The translations under genes were made by a program, and so were the position numbers. A stretch of DNA of 64,000 nucleotides from Litoditis marina (lineage: Eukaryota > Nematoda > Chromadorea > Rhabditida > Rhabditidae): contig OZ038438.1 in assembly GCA_964036275.1 (NCBI GenBank), positions 3,292,978-3,356,977 of the forward strand, written 5' to 3'. Each line of letters starts with the position of its first letter. Positions within the stretch are counted from its first letter, which is position 1. The notes beneath the pieces are model-generated. The model was not told where the DNA came from, did not search any database, and saw only the letters and a program-made list of their open reading frames with translations. Positions 28,033-40,300 of this stretch are shown here, piece after piece.

Positions 28033-28674
28033 GTCTGTGACCGGCTCTGATAACTGGACCAAAACAATAAAATGGGAAAGTTTGAGTGTGTACTGTAGCA
28101 GTCTCAGTGGGAATGATAGCAACTATACAACCACATAATTTTTGGTATAAATCTACGTATTCTGTTCTTTTTTCTAATTTGAAGAGAAAACGTGAATGTT
28201 TGAAGGTAGCTCGTCTTGCCTCCGGAGACTCGCCGACTTCGATGCGAAAGTCTCCTCTGAACCCCGGACACATCTCACCCATTCTTCGCATATCACCCAA
28301 GTAGCCCATGTTATATATTACATTTCTTTCGAATAAATCGACATAATCGTCAAAAGTCGTTTGGAAACACGTTCTAGCTGTGTTCCCGAAATGCATAGTC
28401 CTCGCAATTCCCAAGTGGATATTGGCAGGGTGCCAATTGAACTTGAGATGTATTTGCGGTAGAAAACATAGCTTTAACGAAACATTGTTTGATTTGGTTT
28501 TCATTAGAAAACAGCCATTCAAATTATTTATAGAGCAACGGAGTATACTTCTCCTCATTCACCTAATTGTTAACATAATTTCTCCGAATCATACATTTCG
28601 TGCATGCAGGATTGAATCAAAGAATAGTGTGAGAAATCACAAATTCAAACTCAATATAAATTATATTATATAAC

Positions 28675-28680
28675 TTTATT
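28675..28680 (-). terminator. candidate poly(A) signal of ABCB9
   Basis: Minus-strand AATAAA about 600 nt after the ABCB9 stop codon. Use inferred only. Confidence 0.35.
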
Positions 28681-29280
28681 CATCACACGAAATAATTATG
28701 CGATATTGATTTCGGAAACCTGAAAGCATAAATAATAACAACATAGATTTGTCGAGCAGAAATTTGAGCTAGAGACCCATCTACTTCACGGACTACATGT
28801 TTAGGTACAATCAAGACAATATATACATTAATGGAATGTCACTAACGACTTGTGAACAGCAGCATGTTAGCGATCTACACAATACAAATGAAACGGTTGT
28901 CAGCTGTGAATACTTCGTAACGCGCCTAATTCAGAGTAGTTTAAGAGTTAGTTAGTTCTCTTCACTAGAATAAATACATGAACAAACAAATTAACAAATA
29001 AATAAACTAGAATAACATATATTCAACAATAACTTAATTACACTGTGAGAACTTTGCATGCATCAGGCTACCAAAATGTAGAGTACGGGGAGACAAATTC
29101 AAAACAAGGATGTGGGGGGGGGGGGATAACGTAAACATGGTTGAACAGTTCCTCGTCTAAAAACCGAAACGCAATAGATCAACTATCGCAGAATAATCAA
29201 GTTTAATTGTAACCTTAGGTTCAGCTAGAGAAGGTAGCTGAATCGTCTAAAAAGCTCGTATTTCTTTCCAAGCACTCTCA

Positions 29281-32200
29281 TCACTGCTTTTCTCCTGTTT
29301 TCGATGCCAATAACTGGCGAGCCACGAGAGAATGATACAGTCCGTTTTCGTTCTCCATCAATTTACTATGACTTCCGTCCTGCAAAATTGAAGTTTAACA
29401 TAGAATAAATTGTGTTAAACAATCAATAAATAAGTTTTTTTTAGCTAACTCGCGGATCTCAGAGAATCAGCTAATTTCAAAAGCATCACACTGAATCCAT
29501 CACGTCTGAAAAAAGTTCTTGGTGTGCTAGCCTAGAGTAACTAGCAGTCAAGTTTCGACTTTACTCATATTAGAAAATCGTCATAAATAGTTGCCGTAAA
29601 AGATTATTATTATATTCATAAAACCCTTATATTTTATTAATGAAAGAGAGCTGAGATGGAAACTATATGATACCACAATCGAGACTCCAGCTGTTCAGAA
29701 ATGAGAGAAATAAGTGAAATTTATCCATACCTGAACGACAATTCCTTTCTGTATCACAAGAATTCTGTCGGCCCTCTCAATTGTAGACAGTCGGTGTGCC
29801 ACTATTAGAACAGTACGCTGTCGCGCGCATCTGGAAGGAACGCGTGAAAAAGGATGGAAAAGAGAACGCACGGACGCATAAAAGCATCATTCGTCGCAAC
29901 GAAAGAGAGATTTGAGTGAAGCACTCTGATAGGAGCATATCCGTTGTATTAGTTCTACAGTCAATAATGGCCCGTTGGCTGAGCTAGATTGGTAAAACGG
30001 TTGGAAATCATTCGAGTTAATCCATCACGAAAAACATTTAGTTGAATCATAACATATATGTTTTTAACTAAATAGATACTATGAAAAACATTTAGTTTAA
30101 TCATAACATATATGTTTTTAACTAAATAAATACTATGAAAGTAAGTCTGACCTATTCAGAGCTTCTTGTACGAGTGACTCTGACTCGACGTCTAGCGCAC
30201 TGGTAGCCTCATCCAATATCAGCACTGAGGGCCTACGCACCAGAGCACGGGCGATGGCTATACGCTGTTTTTGTCCGCCTTCAAAACAAATCTGGTAACA
30301 CAATGACTGGACACAGAGAAGGGTGTGTAGGGAGAGCGAATTCAGCTAATAGCTGGCACCAGCTGCTGAAGTATGTTCCACACACTCACAATACTCCACA
30401 ATGAGATGGAACCACTACTAGAAAGGGTTAATCGCTTTCAGACCTTAGAATATTGTTCGTTACTTTCATTGCCACAAAAATATATAGAAAACTTCTTGCA
30501 CAAACTCGACTTGACTATTCGACCGATTACTGTCAGAGGTTGAGGATATGTGGAGGGGAGTATAGGGGAACTTTAGGGGCCCACCTGACATTTGGACGCC
30601 CTTTTCGCCACAATGGGTATCGTATCCGAGTTCCAGCTCCATAACAAAGTCGTGCACATTGGCCAACGCCGCTGCATGCAGCATGTCATCTTCTGTGGCG
30701 AAGTCACATCCGTATATGATATTGTCTCGAACAGAGCCTTCGTAGAGCACCGGCTCTTGGGCAACCAGTGCTATCTGCAACATTTTACAAACTATCGAAT
30801 TTTATATCTGTACAAGCGTCACAGTATTCATATTCAGCAATTCAGAGACAGACTAAACAAATAACAACTTTTTCCTAAAAAATGTCAGCATTGCTTGGTC
30901 AGCCTTATCTGAATAGCCAAATAGCCAAAAAAGGCATCAAAATAGGTTACCTTCTGAAACAAATGGTCTAAGCTCAATCGTATTGAATGTATAGTCCTAC
31001 CTTCTGATGGTAGTACGTATGTGCGATATCCTTGATGGGGACCCCATCCAAAGTGATTGATCCCTGCTGGGGTTCGTAGAAGTGTTCGATGAGGGACACA
31101 ATCGATGTCTTGCCCCCGCCACTCGGTCCCACCAAAGCCACCGTCTCGCCCGCACCAATCGACAACGTCAGACCCTGAAAGACATCTCTAAACTCCGGTT
31201 TCACCAGTCGATAACTTTTTACATTTCGAATATTTAAGGACATTTATCGAACCATAAAACCGACTTAGATTTATTGTTTTCTATGCTTGTAGCAACCAAT
31301 GTGGACAACGAAATCTCGAAGTTGACTCCATCTATAAAAGCAACAACATATGAAAAGTTAGCTGAAACATCTATAATCTTACTGTGGAAGGCTATTATTG
31401 CTGTTGCGTGAAACAGACTACATAGAAAGTGGCCCTATCATCGTTGTAGTTTGTAGTTTAATCTCACTGCAATCCGAAATTCTCGAATTTCGACCGAAAA
31501 TCAGCGGGATCAAATTACAAACACAGCGGGATAGAGCAACATACACCTTACAGGCCTGATTTGAAGAGGGCGAACCATATATTGAGACTCGAATGAATAA
31601 AATACAGATATATTTACCTAGGAAACCTAGAAACTCGATCGATAATGATGGCACCACGTGAACGACCGACACCACAGAGCCACCTCTATTGAAGAAATTA
31701 ATCCGCTAATACAATTATAATGAATAGCTTATATTTGTGCGAACTTATTGACAATTACAACTTTCACGCTGTGATCAATTTAACTACCACACTCCCTGAC
31801 GAGAATGATTTTGAGTTGTAGCCTTCCATGGAAAAAATCGATTGATAAAAACTGTACCTCAAGAATAGAATTGGAGGGCCGAGAGGGATAAGTGAAATGA
31901 ACATCTTCAAAATCGATCCTGCCATTAACAGGTGGACGCAGTTTTCCGACCAAGGGGATTGTTGGCTCACGATTCATATATTGGAAAACCTATAAAAGCT
32001 GACTGTACACAAAAACATTCACTTTAACAGCACTACAAACATACAGGTTCATTTCAACATTGCCAAACCGCTTGAAATAGTGTTTAAAGTAGTTCGCATA
32101 CAAAAACAAACGGAACAAACCTTTCTAGACGCTCCAACCGACTCCATGAGACCAGTAAACACGTAACCAATACTCTGAAAGAGCCACAATAGCATAGCAT

Positions 32201-35200
32201 AATGCTCATACTTAACGGAAATAATCGATAGTTAGAAACACAATCAGTGATTATCACAGAAATGTATATTCAACGTCAACTCACGGCGAGATTTTCTCCG
32301 ACTTGAAGCTGGTACAACAGGAATGTTATGATCTGCTCGGCTGTCATTTTGCCTGAAAACATAGATTGGGCATATTTTCATGCTGACAGTTTGCTGGAGG
32401 AGCCAAGCACTAGAAACGAACCGCTCATCACGAGATGACCACCATAGAATAGAACTGCCAAAAGAATAATGTTATCACAAAATTCGGTAGTCCACGTGTA
32501 CCCCATGAAGGCAACAGATCTGGAAAAGTTCGTTGCACGGCCAATTATATAAGTAACCTGACCGGTTTTTATAAGCATTTTGGTAACCTAATAACATTAA
32601 AATTGTTTTTAAAAATGTCGACATAACCAACCGTCTTTTGGCGATTCCCAATGTCTCGTCCAACTTGCTATCAAATCGGTTAGCTTCCCGACGTTCACAG
32701 GCGAATGATCTGAGAGGAAAACAGTGTCTATTTGATAAATGTTAATGTCCTTCGAATTGTACAGATTCTGATTCCGTAATAAACTATTGTATTGTATTGT
32801 AATGTCCTTTTGTAAAATAAAATAAAAATGTCGTCTTAGTTAATGGATTTCAAAAGAGGCAACCGAACTAACCTTACTGTTCGCATTGTGGACAAGACCT
32901 CTTCCGCCACATGATTCGCCTTTCCTATGGAATCCTGCATTTTCTCGGATATACCCTGAAATACAAGTACTGATAATGTATAATATTTAAATACTAAAAA
33001 ACAGAAAATACAATTCGTATGGCAACACGTGATACTATGGACTGTGCGTTCGAAGCACAATCACCTAACAAGGGATCGTACGAGTTAATCCACAACATGA
33101 ACAGACGAGTGACCAAACTACAACTATGCACTAGAAAAAGACAATGTTCGAAATTAGAATTTCATTTTCAAATATTATTGCAAAATACTCACATCGAAAT
33201 AAGCTCCGTACCACTTTGTGATGAAACCGATGAGAGGAACTGCTATGAACGTAACCTGAACAAAATCGATTTTTAGTGAGAAGAGTAGAATCCAGTGTTG
33301 AAATCCGAGTGGCACCAGCGTGTCCTTTGGCGTAAAGAGAAAATACAATACAATCAGAAACCGGGTTCCTGGCTAACTGTTTGAAAACGTTTGGTTAACC
33401 ACTTGGTAGCCAAAATTTATTTCGAAATAGGTTGTTAACCTATTCCGAAGTATTGATGGTAAAATGTCATCTAGTTAAGTGGAGGCTTCCCTGAGAAACT
33501 AATTTGTCCTGTTCTCACCATAGCTAGCCGCCAGGACAGATAGAACATAAATCCGACAGCTCCAACCAGCATCACGCCGTTTCTCAAGAACACATTCAAA
33601 TTCGTGGATATAGTGGTAGAGATCGTTTGACAATCAGATGTTAACCGAGACACCATTTCACCTGAACGGAGAATGAAGATACAACACAGAGTACATAGTT
33701 GCAGATGAGTCTTATTCAAGTTTTTTTGTAAAACGTATTGTTTTAAACTTGCGTTACAAACCTCACGTTGCACCTCATTTCTATCGTTGATCACCTAGTT
33801 AATGCAGCTAATTCTCAACAAATTTCTGTGGTGAAAATCTCTACGATTTTCTGATGGTTCCTGACAAGAAAGGGGAAATGACGAGGAAGCTAGACGAGTT
33901 ATGGGAAAACACGGAAATCTCAGAATGGAACTAACCCGACTTTGTAGTATCGAAGAAGGCAATATCCTGATTCACCAGAGAGCTGAACAGATCTTTTCTG
34001 ACCTGCCTGCTGACTTTAGCGGTGGCATAATCAAAACAACCGCCCCGGAGACCGCCGAATACTGTGCTGAACATGAGGACAATTAGCGCAATTTCTGCGG
34101 ATACAAACTGAGTATATAATTCGTTTCACCCACTTCAAACCCTCTACAGTAATCATCTGCTCAAACTTTCAGGTCAAAGTTTGGTATATTGGCGTTTTTT
34201 TTTCTCCAAACTTTGGTAGAGTCTTCTGCACGTTTACTACTATAAACTATAATAGTTTGGAACCAAAATAATAATTTATTCATTAGCAAACGCCTACTGA
34301 ATATTTGACCGATTACTGTAGAAGGACATCGATTGGTAAAACAGAGTATCATATGATAGGTAGCCTTGGGATTCCGCCAGTTAGCAGGTCAAAGGTTACT
34401 TGAACAATATAAGCTGAGATGTGGAACACATACCCCAAACTGAACTAACTATTGAAATAAGCGTTTGTTGGGAAACTACAACTTTTCACATTTTATCTGC
34501 GGTTTACTATAATTTTCTGGTCGTTTTACGACCAGTCGCTGCAACTTATCAAGAAGATATCAGTAAACCTCGGGTTTTTGAATGAAAATTGTCTATCAGA
34601 AAACCATAATATTCAGTAATAGGACTTAGTTGGCGATAAATAGCCCTGCAATATCTATGTCGGTTTTCCAAACAGTATTTCTAGTAACCTCTACTTCTGC
34701 TATACTCAGATTTTGTTACCAGCCTCTAATAGAGAACTAACCTAATGAGAAGAAGACCAGCCATTCCGAGGACAGAATGAACTAGGGACTCGAATCCGCG
34801 TACTTTCACTATGTCCGAAATAACTTTTCCGATAAGCAAAGGAATGAAAACTCTCGCTGCAAAATAATGATCAACACCAAAAGTGAGATGGTGAAACATG
34901 TATCTTCAACCCAGCCAGTTTCGACAAAACATTTTTAACACAAAATTACAAGGTGAAAATGTGCTGTAGAGACTATAATTACCCTACGTAATTATTGGAC
35001 TAATAGAAGCAATCGTTTCGTTAATAGGCTGTTCAGGGCTGGTTGTTATTACGGTCTGCAATACGCAAGGTAGCAACTTCATAAGGAGGAAACCGCGTTT
35101 GAGGATTCATTATGAATTATGATAATTCAATACAAACACTCACCCAAAGAATAAATCATGAGAAATAGAAATCCACCCGAGAACCAGAACCACTGATTTT

Positions 35201-36558
35201 TACAATAGGCAAGGAGACGCCAAACGTGCTGCAGAGTGCTATCGCGTTCCTTCTCGAGAAGGACTTCCGGCAAAGACGCTTCTAGAAAACAAAATCAATT
35301 AGGATTACAAAAATAGGCATATAAAGTATAGAACAACTCTAAGTGAGACAATATTTTCACATGTAACGACAGTCACTTGAGAGTATACTGTAAGCGTCTA
35401 CGAATGGGTGAAACACTGTATATTAAATTCGCTCTCTGCAAGGCAGGAGGCCTATACGGTGTATGCCGTTTACCGCTGTGTTTGTAGTTTGATCCTGTCG
35501 ATTTTGGTTCCAAACTAAGAGCAAATAACGTAATATAAGATCAAACTACAATCCAGATTTGGTCACTCCTCATACCTGTGTTCGAATCGTTTCCATCTGT
35601 AGTAGCGTCACCCACTACCACGTGTGTATGACGATCAGAAACAGATTCGAGTATTCGCTCGTAGTTGAACTGTTTCGTAGTCAGAACAAAATACCACATA
35701 TAACAGAATAGAACGGCGGACACAATTGACCATACGCAAGACAGCCATAGTCCGGGAAATGATAACATTTCAGGCTTTTCCGAGAACGCTAGCATTTTGA
35801 CAAGCGTACAGGAATAGCATGCAATTGTGTAGAGGACCATTGGGAAGAACCAACCCTGAGAACATGAAAAAATTATTAGTTGAATGCTTTTGACGTTTTA
35901 CCACAGATGACTGTCGCGAAGTAGAACTGTAGTTGAGCCGTGTGACCACAGTGTATTCTTTTACCGTACCAGCGGTTTTATTTCGCAGAGAGTACACATG
36001 CCAGGAAGCAACAAAAAACTCATGCTACGCTACAGGAAATAGTTTTCAAAATCTTGAACGATCTTCAGACGTTAACAATCCAACGCACCTCAAAACGTCG
36101 GTCATGTTTACGGAAAAGCGAGTTACAACTATATATAGCCCTGTGGTGACATTAACATGAGTTGGAACTAAAGCGAGATATACTAAAACTAAAGAGAGCA
36201 AGAGGAATAATACGCCAATTCGAAATACCAAACCTTTATAATGAGATACGTGACTTTCCCACCACATTCTTCACCTCATGGGCAACGTAGTATCAAATAT
36301 AACACTCACCATGACTATATTTTCACATTCATATAATATGAGTACGGAACCAATGAACAGAAATGCGGTTCGCAAAGCTGCCATGAGTAGAAAATCGAAC
36401 GGGCTAGTCAGGTAGTTGTATCCATGACGGAGTAATATTTGATCTACCATAGAGGTAGAATCAAAGTTCCAGGACGGAGAATACAATCCCAGACATAGTG
36501 TAGTTATGATTAAATCCGCCAGTATATAGAGAACTAGAAATGGTGGACCCGGTTTCAT
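29281..36558 (-). CDS. ABCB9: ABCB9/TAPL-type half ABC transporter
   Basis: ABCB9 is a lysosomal homodimeric peptide exporter (HAF proteins in nematodes). Exons: 36558-36310, 35855-35576, 35281-35144, 34856-34758, 34094-33936, 33661-33519, 33255-33193, 32955-32873, 32709-32632, 32519-32422, 32352-32285, 32174-32121, 31989-31858, 31174-31001, 30774-30585, 30278-30152, 29830-29731, 29379-29281. All phases close, giving 777 residues (human 766). Residues 1-175 form a four-helix TMD0, which in ABCB9 directs lysosomal targeting. Next come six helices with [12 protein letters not shown] and [14 protein letters not shown], then the nucleotide-binding domain: Walker [11 protein letters not shown]-loop [16 protein letters not shown], signature MSGGQKQR, Walker [14 protein letters not shown]-loop IVAHRLST. 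All catalytic motifs are intact. The donor of exon 34856-34758 (GTCTTC) is weak. The ATG is 4 nt after an acceptor. Confidence 0.95.
30029..30140. repeat. 55-bp tandem duplication
   Basis: Two adjacent copies of about 55 bp containing AAAACATTTAGTT-AATCATA and CATATATGTTTTTAACTAAA with very few differences, inside an ABCB9 intron. Confidence 0.8.
34165..34352. repeat. dispersed repeat with TTTGG/CCAAA arms, copy 1
   Basis: Contains TGGCG(T)n CTCCAAA, TCTTCTGCACGTTTA and ends CGATTACTGTAGAAGGACATC; the same order of words is found at 41260-41458, and the final word also at about 53930. In an ABCB9 intron. Confidence 0.7.
35484..35554. repeat. GTAGTTTGATC inverted-repeat mini element
   Basis: About 70 bp bounded by TGTAGTTTGATC and GATCAAACTACA. 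Similar pairs or halves lie at 23420-23480, 26970-27018, 31448-31525 and 53645. Looks like a very short MITE family. Confidence 0.65.
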
Positions 36559-37349
36559 GGTCCTACAATCTAAAAGTGAACCAGATGATTATAACAGTTG
36601 AAATACGGAAGAAGAAGAATAACAAATATATGGAGACAGTGATCAGATTATATGAGTCATTCGAATTACGCAATAAAAATAGAACAACTTCGGGGGTTTA
36701 AGCCCTAGGAAGTGCGCCCTAAAGCGAATATACTGGATGAACTACGGTAACGGGGTTTTTCATGTGTAGTTATTTTTCAAAATTTAAATGAAAATGTAAA
36801 GGAATTCGTTTTTTTACTTTGCAGTATTTACAATACAAATGTCTAATGTCAATCGTAATCAGTAGTTTTACTAGCTAGTTTCGAATGGGTTGTGCATACT
36901 GCTTCTAACCGGTTTTGGAATAACGAACACGGCCCTGTTATCGAGGATTAGACAATTTTTAACATTTCTTGGGCGGCTTACTTGAAGGTAGGGTTATGAA
37001 AAAGAGACAGAAGTAGTAGTCAGCAGTGGTCCCTGCTTTCACAGAGACTTGCGTCACGTTCTAATTGAAACATTAAGGCTGACGCTTCATTTCACAACGA
37101 ACATTGATGCAAAACTAAACGAGGTGTCGAATAAACCTCAATTCGGCGCTTTGTTTTCACAATTGTTGCATTACCTCGCCTCCTTTCAACTAATTTTGTT
37201 ATTGTTTTGTGAACATGCCAATATAAAAGTAAAATAGTGCTCACGACATCAATTTTGCAGTGAATTGAATGTTTCTTTTCATCGTCTGTTTTTCAGTATA
37301 TGTAACTATGTGTGAACATTTCAGGATGTGCACCCAGACGTTTTAGGCA
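36559..37349. other. divergent intergenic region between ABCB9 and IBTK
   Basis: 790 bp between the two start codons, so promoters of both genes must lie here. I see no TATA-like element that I would trust. Each end has a 3' splice site close to its ATG (AG at 36564-36563 on the minus strand; AG at 37345-37346 on the plus strand). Confidence 0.6.
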
Positions 37350-40300
37350 ATGCCACATTCGAAGTCTGTTTCACTGTCTTCACCAGACATTTATAGCAAA
37401 TGTCTCGGAGAACTGCTACACGCTGACTCGCGACATTCTCGTCGCTCAGATCACCTTCCCTCTGTTATTGCATGTATTCTATCAATCTACAAAGACGGTG
37501 AGTGTTTCTGCTGGATCTATTTATGCCAGAGACCAGATAAGCTAATTTCATACTAGAATAACTTCTAATTCCATCCACTGGTATCCAGTTTTTGTTTCAC
37601 TGTCGGTAGTGTCGGTTCGGTAATGTCAATGTCTCCTATTTGTAGTGTCGGTTCGGTAATGTCAATGTCTCCTATTTACCTCGACATGTTTCCGGATATC
37701 ATCTTATTCTTCGGCCATTCTAGGTTCGTGTGATGCATTTCTCACTGCTGTCGATGAGTTCGTACAATATTATGCCGATGCAACATCATGGATACAGAGC
37801 AAAATAACCGAGCAGGTATGCATTTCTTGGGGAAACTGAATCTGTCAGAATATGAACACCGCTTTCATAGAGATATCAGATATACATTCATTCATTGATG
37901 ACTACGTGTGGCAATCGCAAACCTTTTTCAATTTCAGCTTCGACGCAGTCGTCACTTCGTTCTGATGGCTGTATTCTGTTCTCGATGTGGCTCGAAAGGA
38001 GTATCATTTCCGCGGCAGTTGCTTTTTCAAGCCACATTTGCATACAGCTTTCCAGTTCGAAGTGTGTATGTAATTTTTCTGTTTCTGTATCCTTGAGCGA
38101 TTTCAGGCATCAATATGTACGCATGCATTATTTGTCTTTAAGCTGTGTTCGAATAATCAGGGGTTTCCACTGAAAGTATTTTTGTTCTCGAATCTTATTC
38201 AACTATTTCAGTGTCGGTTTCGTATGCGATGGGATATGGTAGAAATTCTTTTTATAATTTGGGAATACCCAGTGAAGGCGACGTGAAATCCCAGAGAATC
38301 ATTCCCGTTCCGGAGGTGAGTTCTATGCATGATGGTGTGCTATATTTTCTTGTATAATGACTCAGCAGTCGCTCATTCTAGGTGCTGTAACGGGACTACC
38401 CAATACATACAATTTTGTTCTGGTGTGCTCACTCCACTTATTACGATTCATGTTGAAACATTCGGCACTCCACCTATTACGATTCATTTTGAAACATTCG
38501 GTTACTTCTTCGTTTGCTGATTGTTTGTATGAAATGGTATACCGCGTTGCAGTTACAAGATGATGTTCGTTACTGTCTAACAGCTAGCACGTTTAGGTTT
38601 ATATTCACATATTTCAGATCTTGAAAGTATCAATGTCAGCATCACATACCCTCTTCCTCACTCGGGATCATCAAGTCTTCTGCTGTGGAAGTGGGGTTCA
38701 TGGAAAAATGTCGCCCCTCTCAAATACTCTCGTCGTCACGCCGACGATATTGAAAATACCCACGACGGCAAGTTACCTACCAACTCTCTCATCATGTTCT
38801 CTCTTACATCTTACTTTTGGTAATGTCATTCATTCATTGCTATATACTACATTATTTCAGAGAACTCGAATAATCAATGTTTTGGCTTGTTCGGATCATT
38901 CAGTCTTCATATCTCGCCGCTCTGTAAGTTATATGTAGTTTTTCCACTGTCTGTTGTTCAGTATCTTTAATGAAAAGTCTACATGTTTTAACTCAGTTTT
39001 TCAACATGATATATGATAGTTGTAATTCAGGTTTATGTATGTGGGCGTAATTCCAAGCACAATATATCTCAAGGAGAGAACTCGGATTTGCCAATGACAC
39101 GGCACCGCCTCACGGAAGAAGGAGAGGACGAACTGAAAGGTGTACGTTTTTCACTTGAGATAAAAATATATGTAAATGGATAAATATATCATATACTAGT
39201 CTTAGGTATGTTCTGAAGCTAGTTTGAACGTACACGCTCACAAAAGATTTCAGACAATTATCGCGAAAAGGTCAATCTATTTTAATCTTTCAGGTAATTG
39301 GTGGACCTAGTTTTACGCTGGTGTTTTCTTCCAAAGCTATTTGGCTAACGGGAGTATTGGGAGGTCTTCACTATAACGGCTACACCAGATTTGCATGTGA
39401 GTCGATAAGTCGGTTTTCTTCCAGAACATATATAATAATAATATCAAATTTCTCGTCTGTGTAAATAAAATTTAGGGCTTTGTCCATTGTCTGACTCTAA
39501 GTGAATTGTAAATAGTGGGGTTGTCTAATCCACCTGTGTAAGAAATCTTAGTCGTTCAGGCTCGTGTTTTGAGTCACCAGGAACATATTTTTTTTGTGTA
39601 CCATATATGTTCATTTAAAGTTCAATCCGGACCCGAACAGCTGGACATATTCAGTCTTCTTGAGAATGTCAGATTGAGGGAGATTGGTCTCAATCCACCA
39701 TCGAGGTATGTTACATTCAGCCGATTATCTGTTTAACTTCTCAGTGATTTGCTGCAATTAGTTCTCGTAGTTCGTTGTAATGAGGGTACGAGATGAAATT
39801 GGGTTTATAGTATTTGGGAAAATTGAAGTATCGCCCTCCCCCCCCCCCCACTTTAGTTGGGTCCCCCCCCCCCCCCGTAGCACTTCAACCCCCCCCCCCC
39901 CCCCCCCCACCCAAACTAAAACCTAAAAATCTAGGAGAGGGGGGGGGTCAAAATCAACTTCGACATTTGCTATTTACCCCCCCCACCTGAGTCGGCGGGG
40001 GTCAAACTTCAACGAGTGGGGGGCTGAACTTCAATACCGGAAATGTTTACTTTTTACCCCACCCCCAAACTTTTATATTGCAGGTGATAAATTGAATTAT
40101 CACCCCCCGGGCCCCCGGTGGGGGGGGGGTCAAACTACAATTCCCCAAACGCAATACAAATTCAGAAAGGTGGGGGATAAAAAGTAAATGTTCCCTAGTA
40201 TTTGTATTCAATTCGTCGTTGATCGGCCTTCATACACAAGTTGTCTTTCTCTGAGCGACTATTATTTTTCTTTTTGTAGAAGAATTTTCATTGATGATGA

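Larger units (their letters stand above)
27475..29280. other. convergent 3' region between SLC26 and ABCB9
   Basis: 1.8 kb between the two stop codons. It holds a plus-strand AATAAA at 28065-28070 (SLC26 candidate) and a minus-strand AATAAA at 28680-28675 (ABCB9 candidate), a MITE family A copy with an internal insertion, and a second copy of that inserted sequence. The long minus-strand ORF at 28025-28558 is made of repeat sequence. From 28680 to 29280 I see only AT-rich DNA and a G run at 29113. Confidence 0.6.

Noticed and set aside
28025..28558. 177-codon ORF on the minus strand, the longest single ORF in the window
   Set aside because: It crosses repeat B and family ends, has no domain-like sequence and lies in the 3' region between convergent genes.
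29960..30010. Possible tRNA gene (GGCTGAGCTAGATTGGTAAA)
   Set aside because: No B-box GTTCRANNC at the right distance and no cloverleaf pairing visible.
34995..35055. Possible ABCB9 exon starting [13 protein letters not shown]
   Set aside because: Starts in phase 0 while the preceding exon ends in phase 1; exon 34856-34758 continues the protein correctly.
36046..36267. Hydrophobic ORF (possible membrane helix) in the first ABCB9 intron
   Set aside because: Exon 36558-36310 joins 35855-35576 directly in phase 0 and matches the ABCB9 TMD0 without it; its own phase does not fit.
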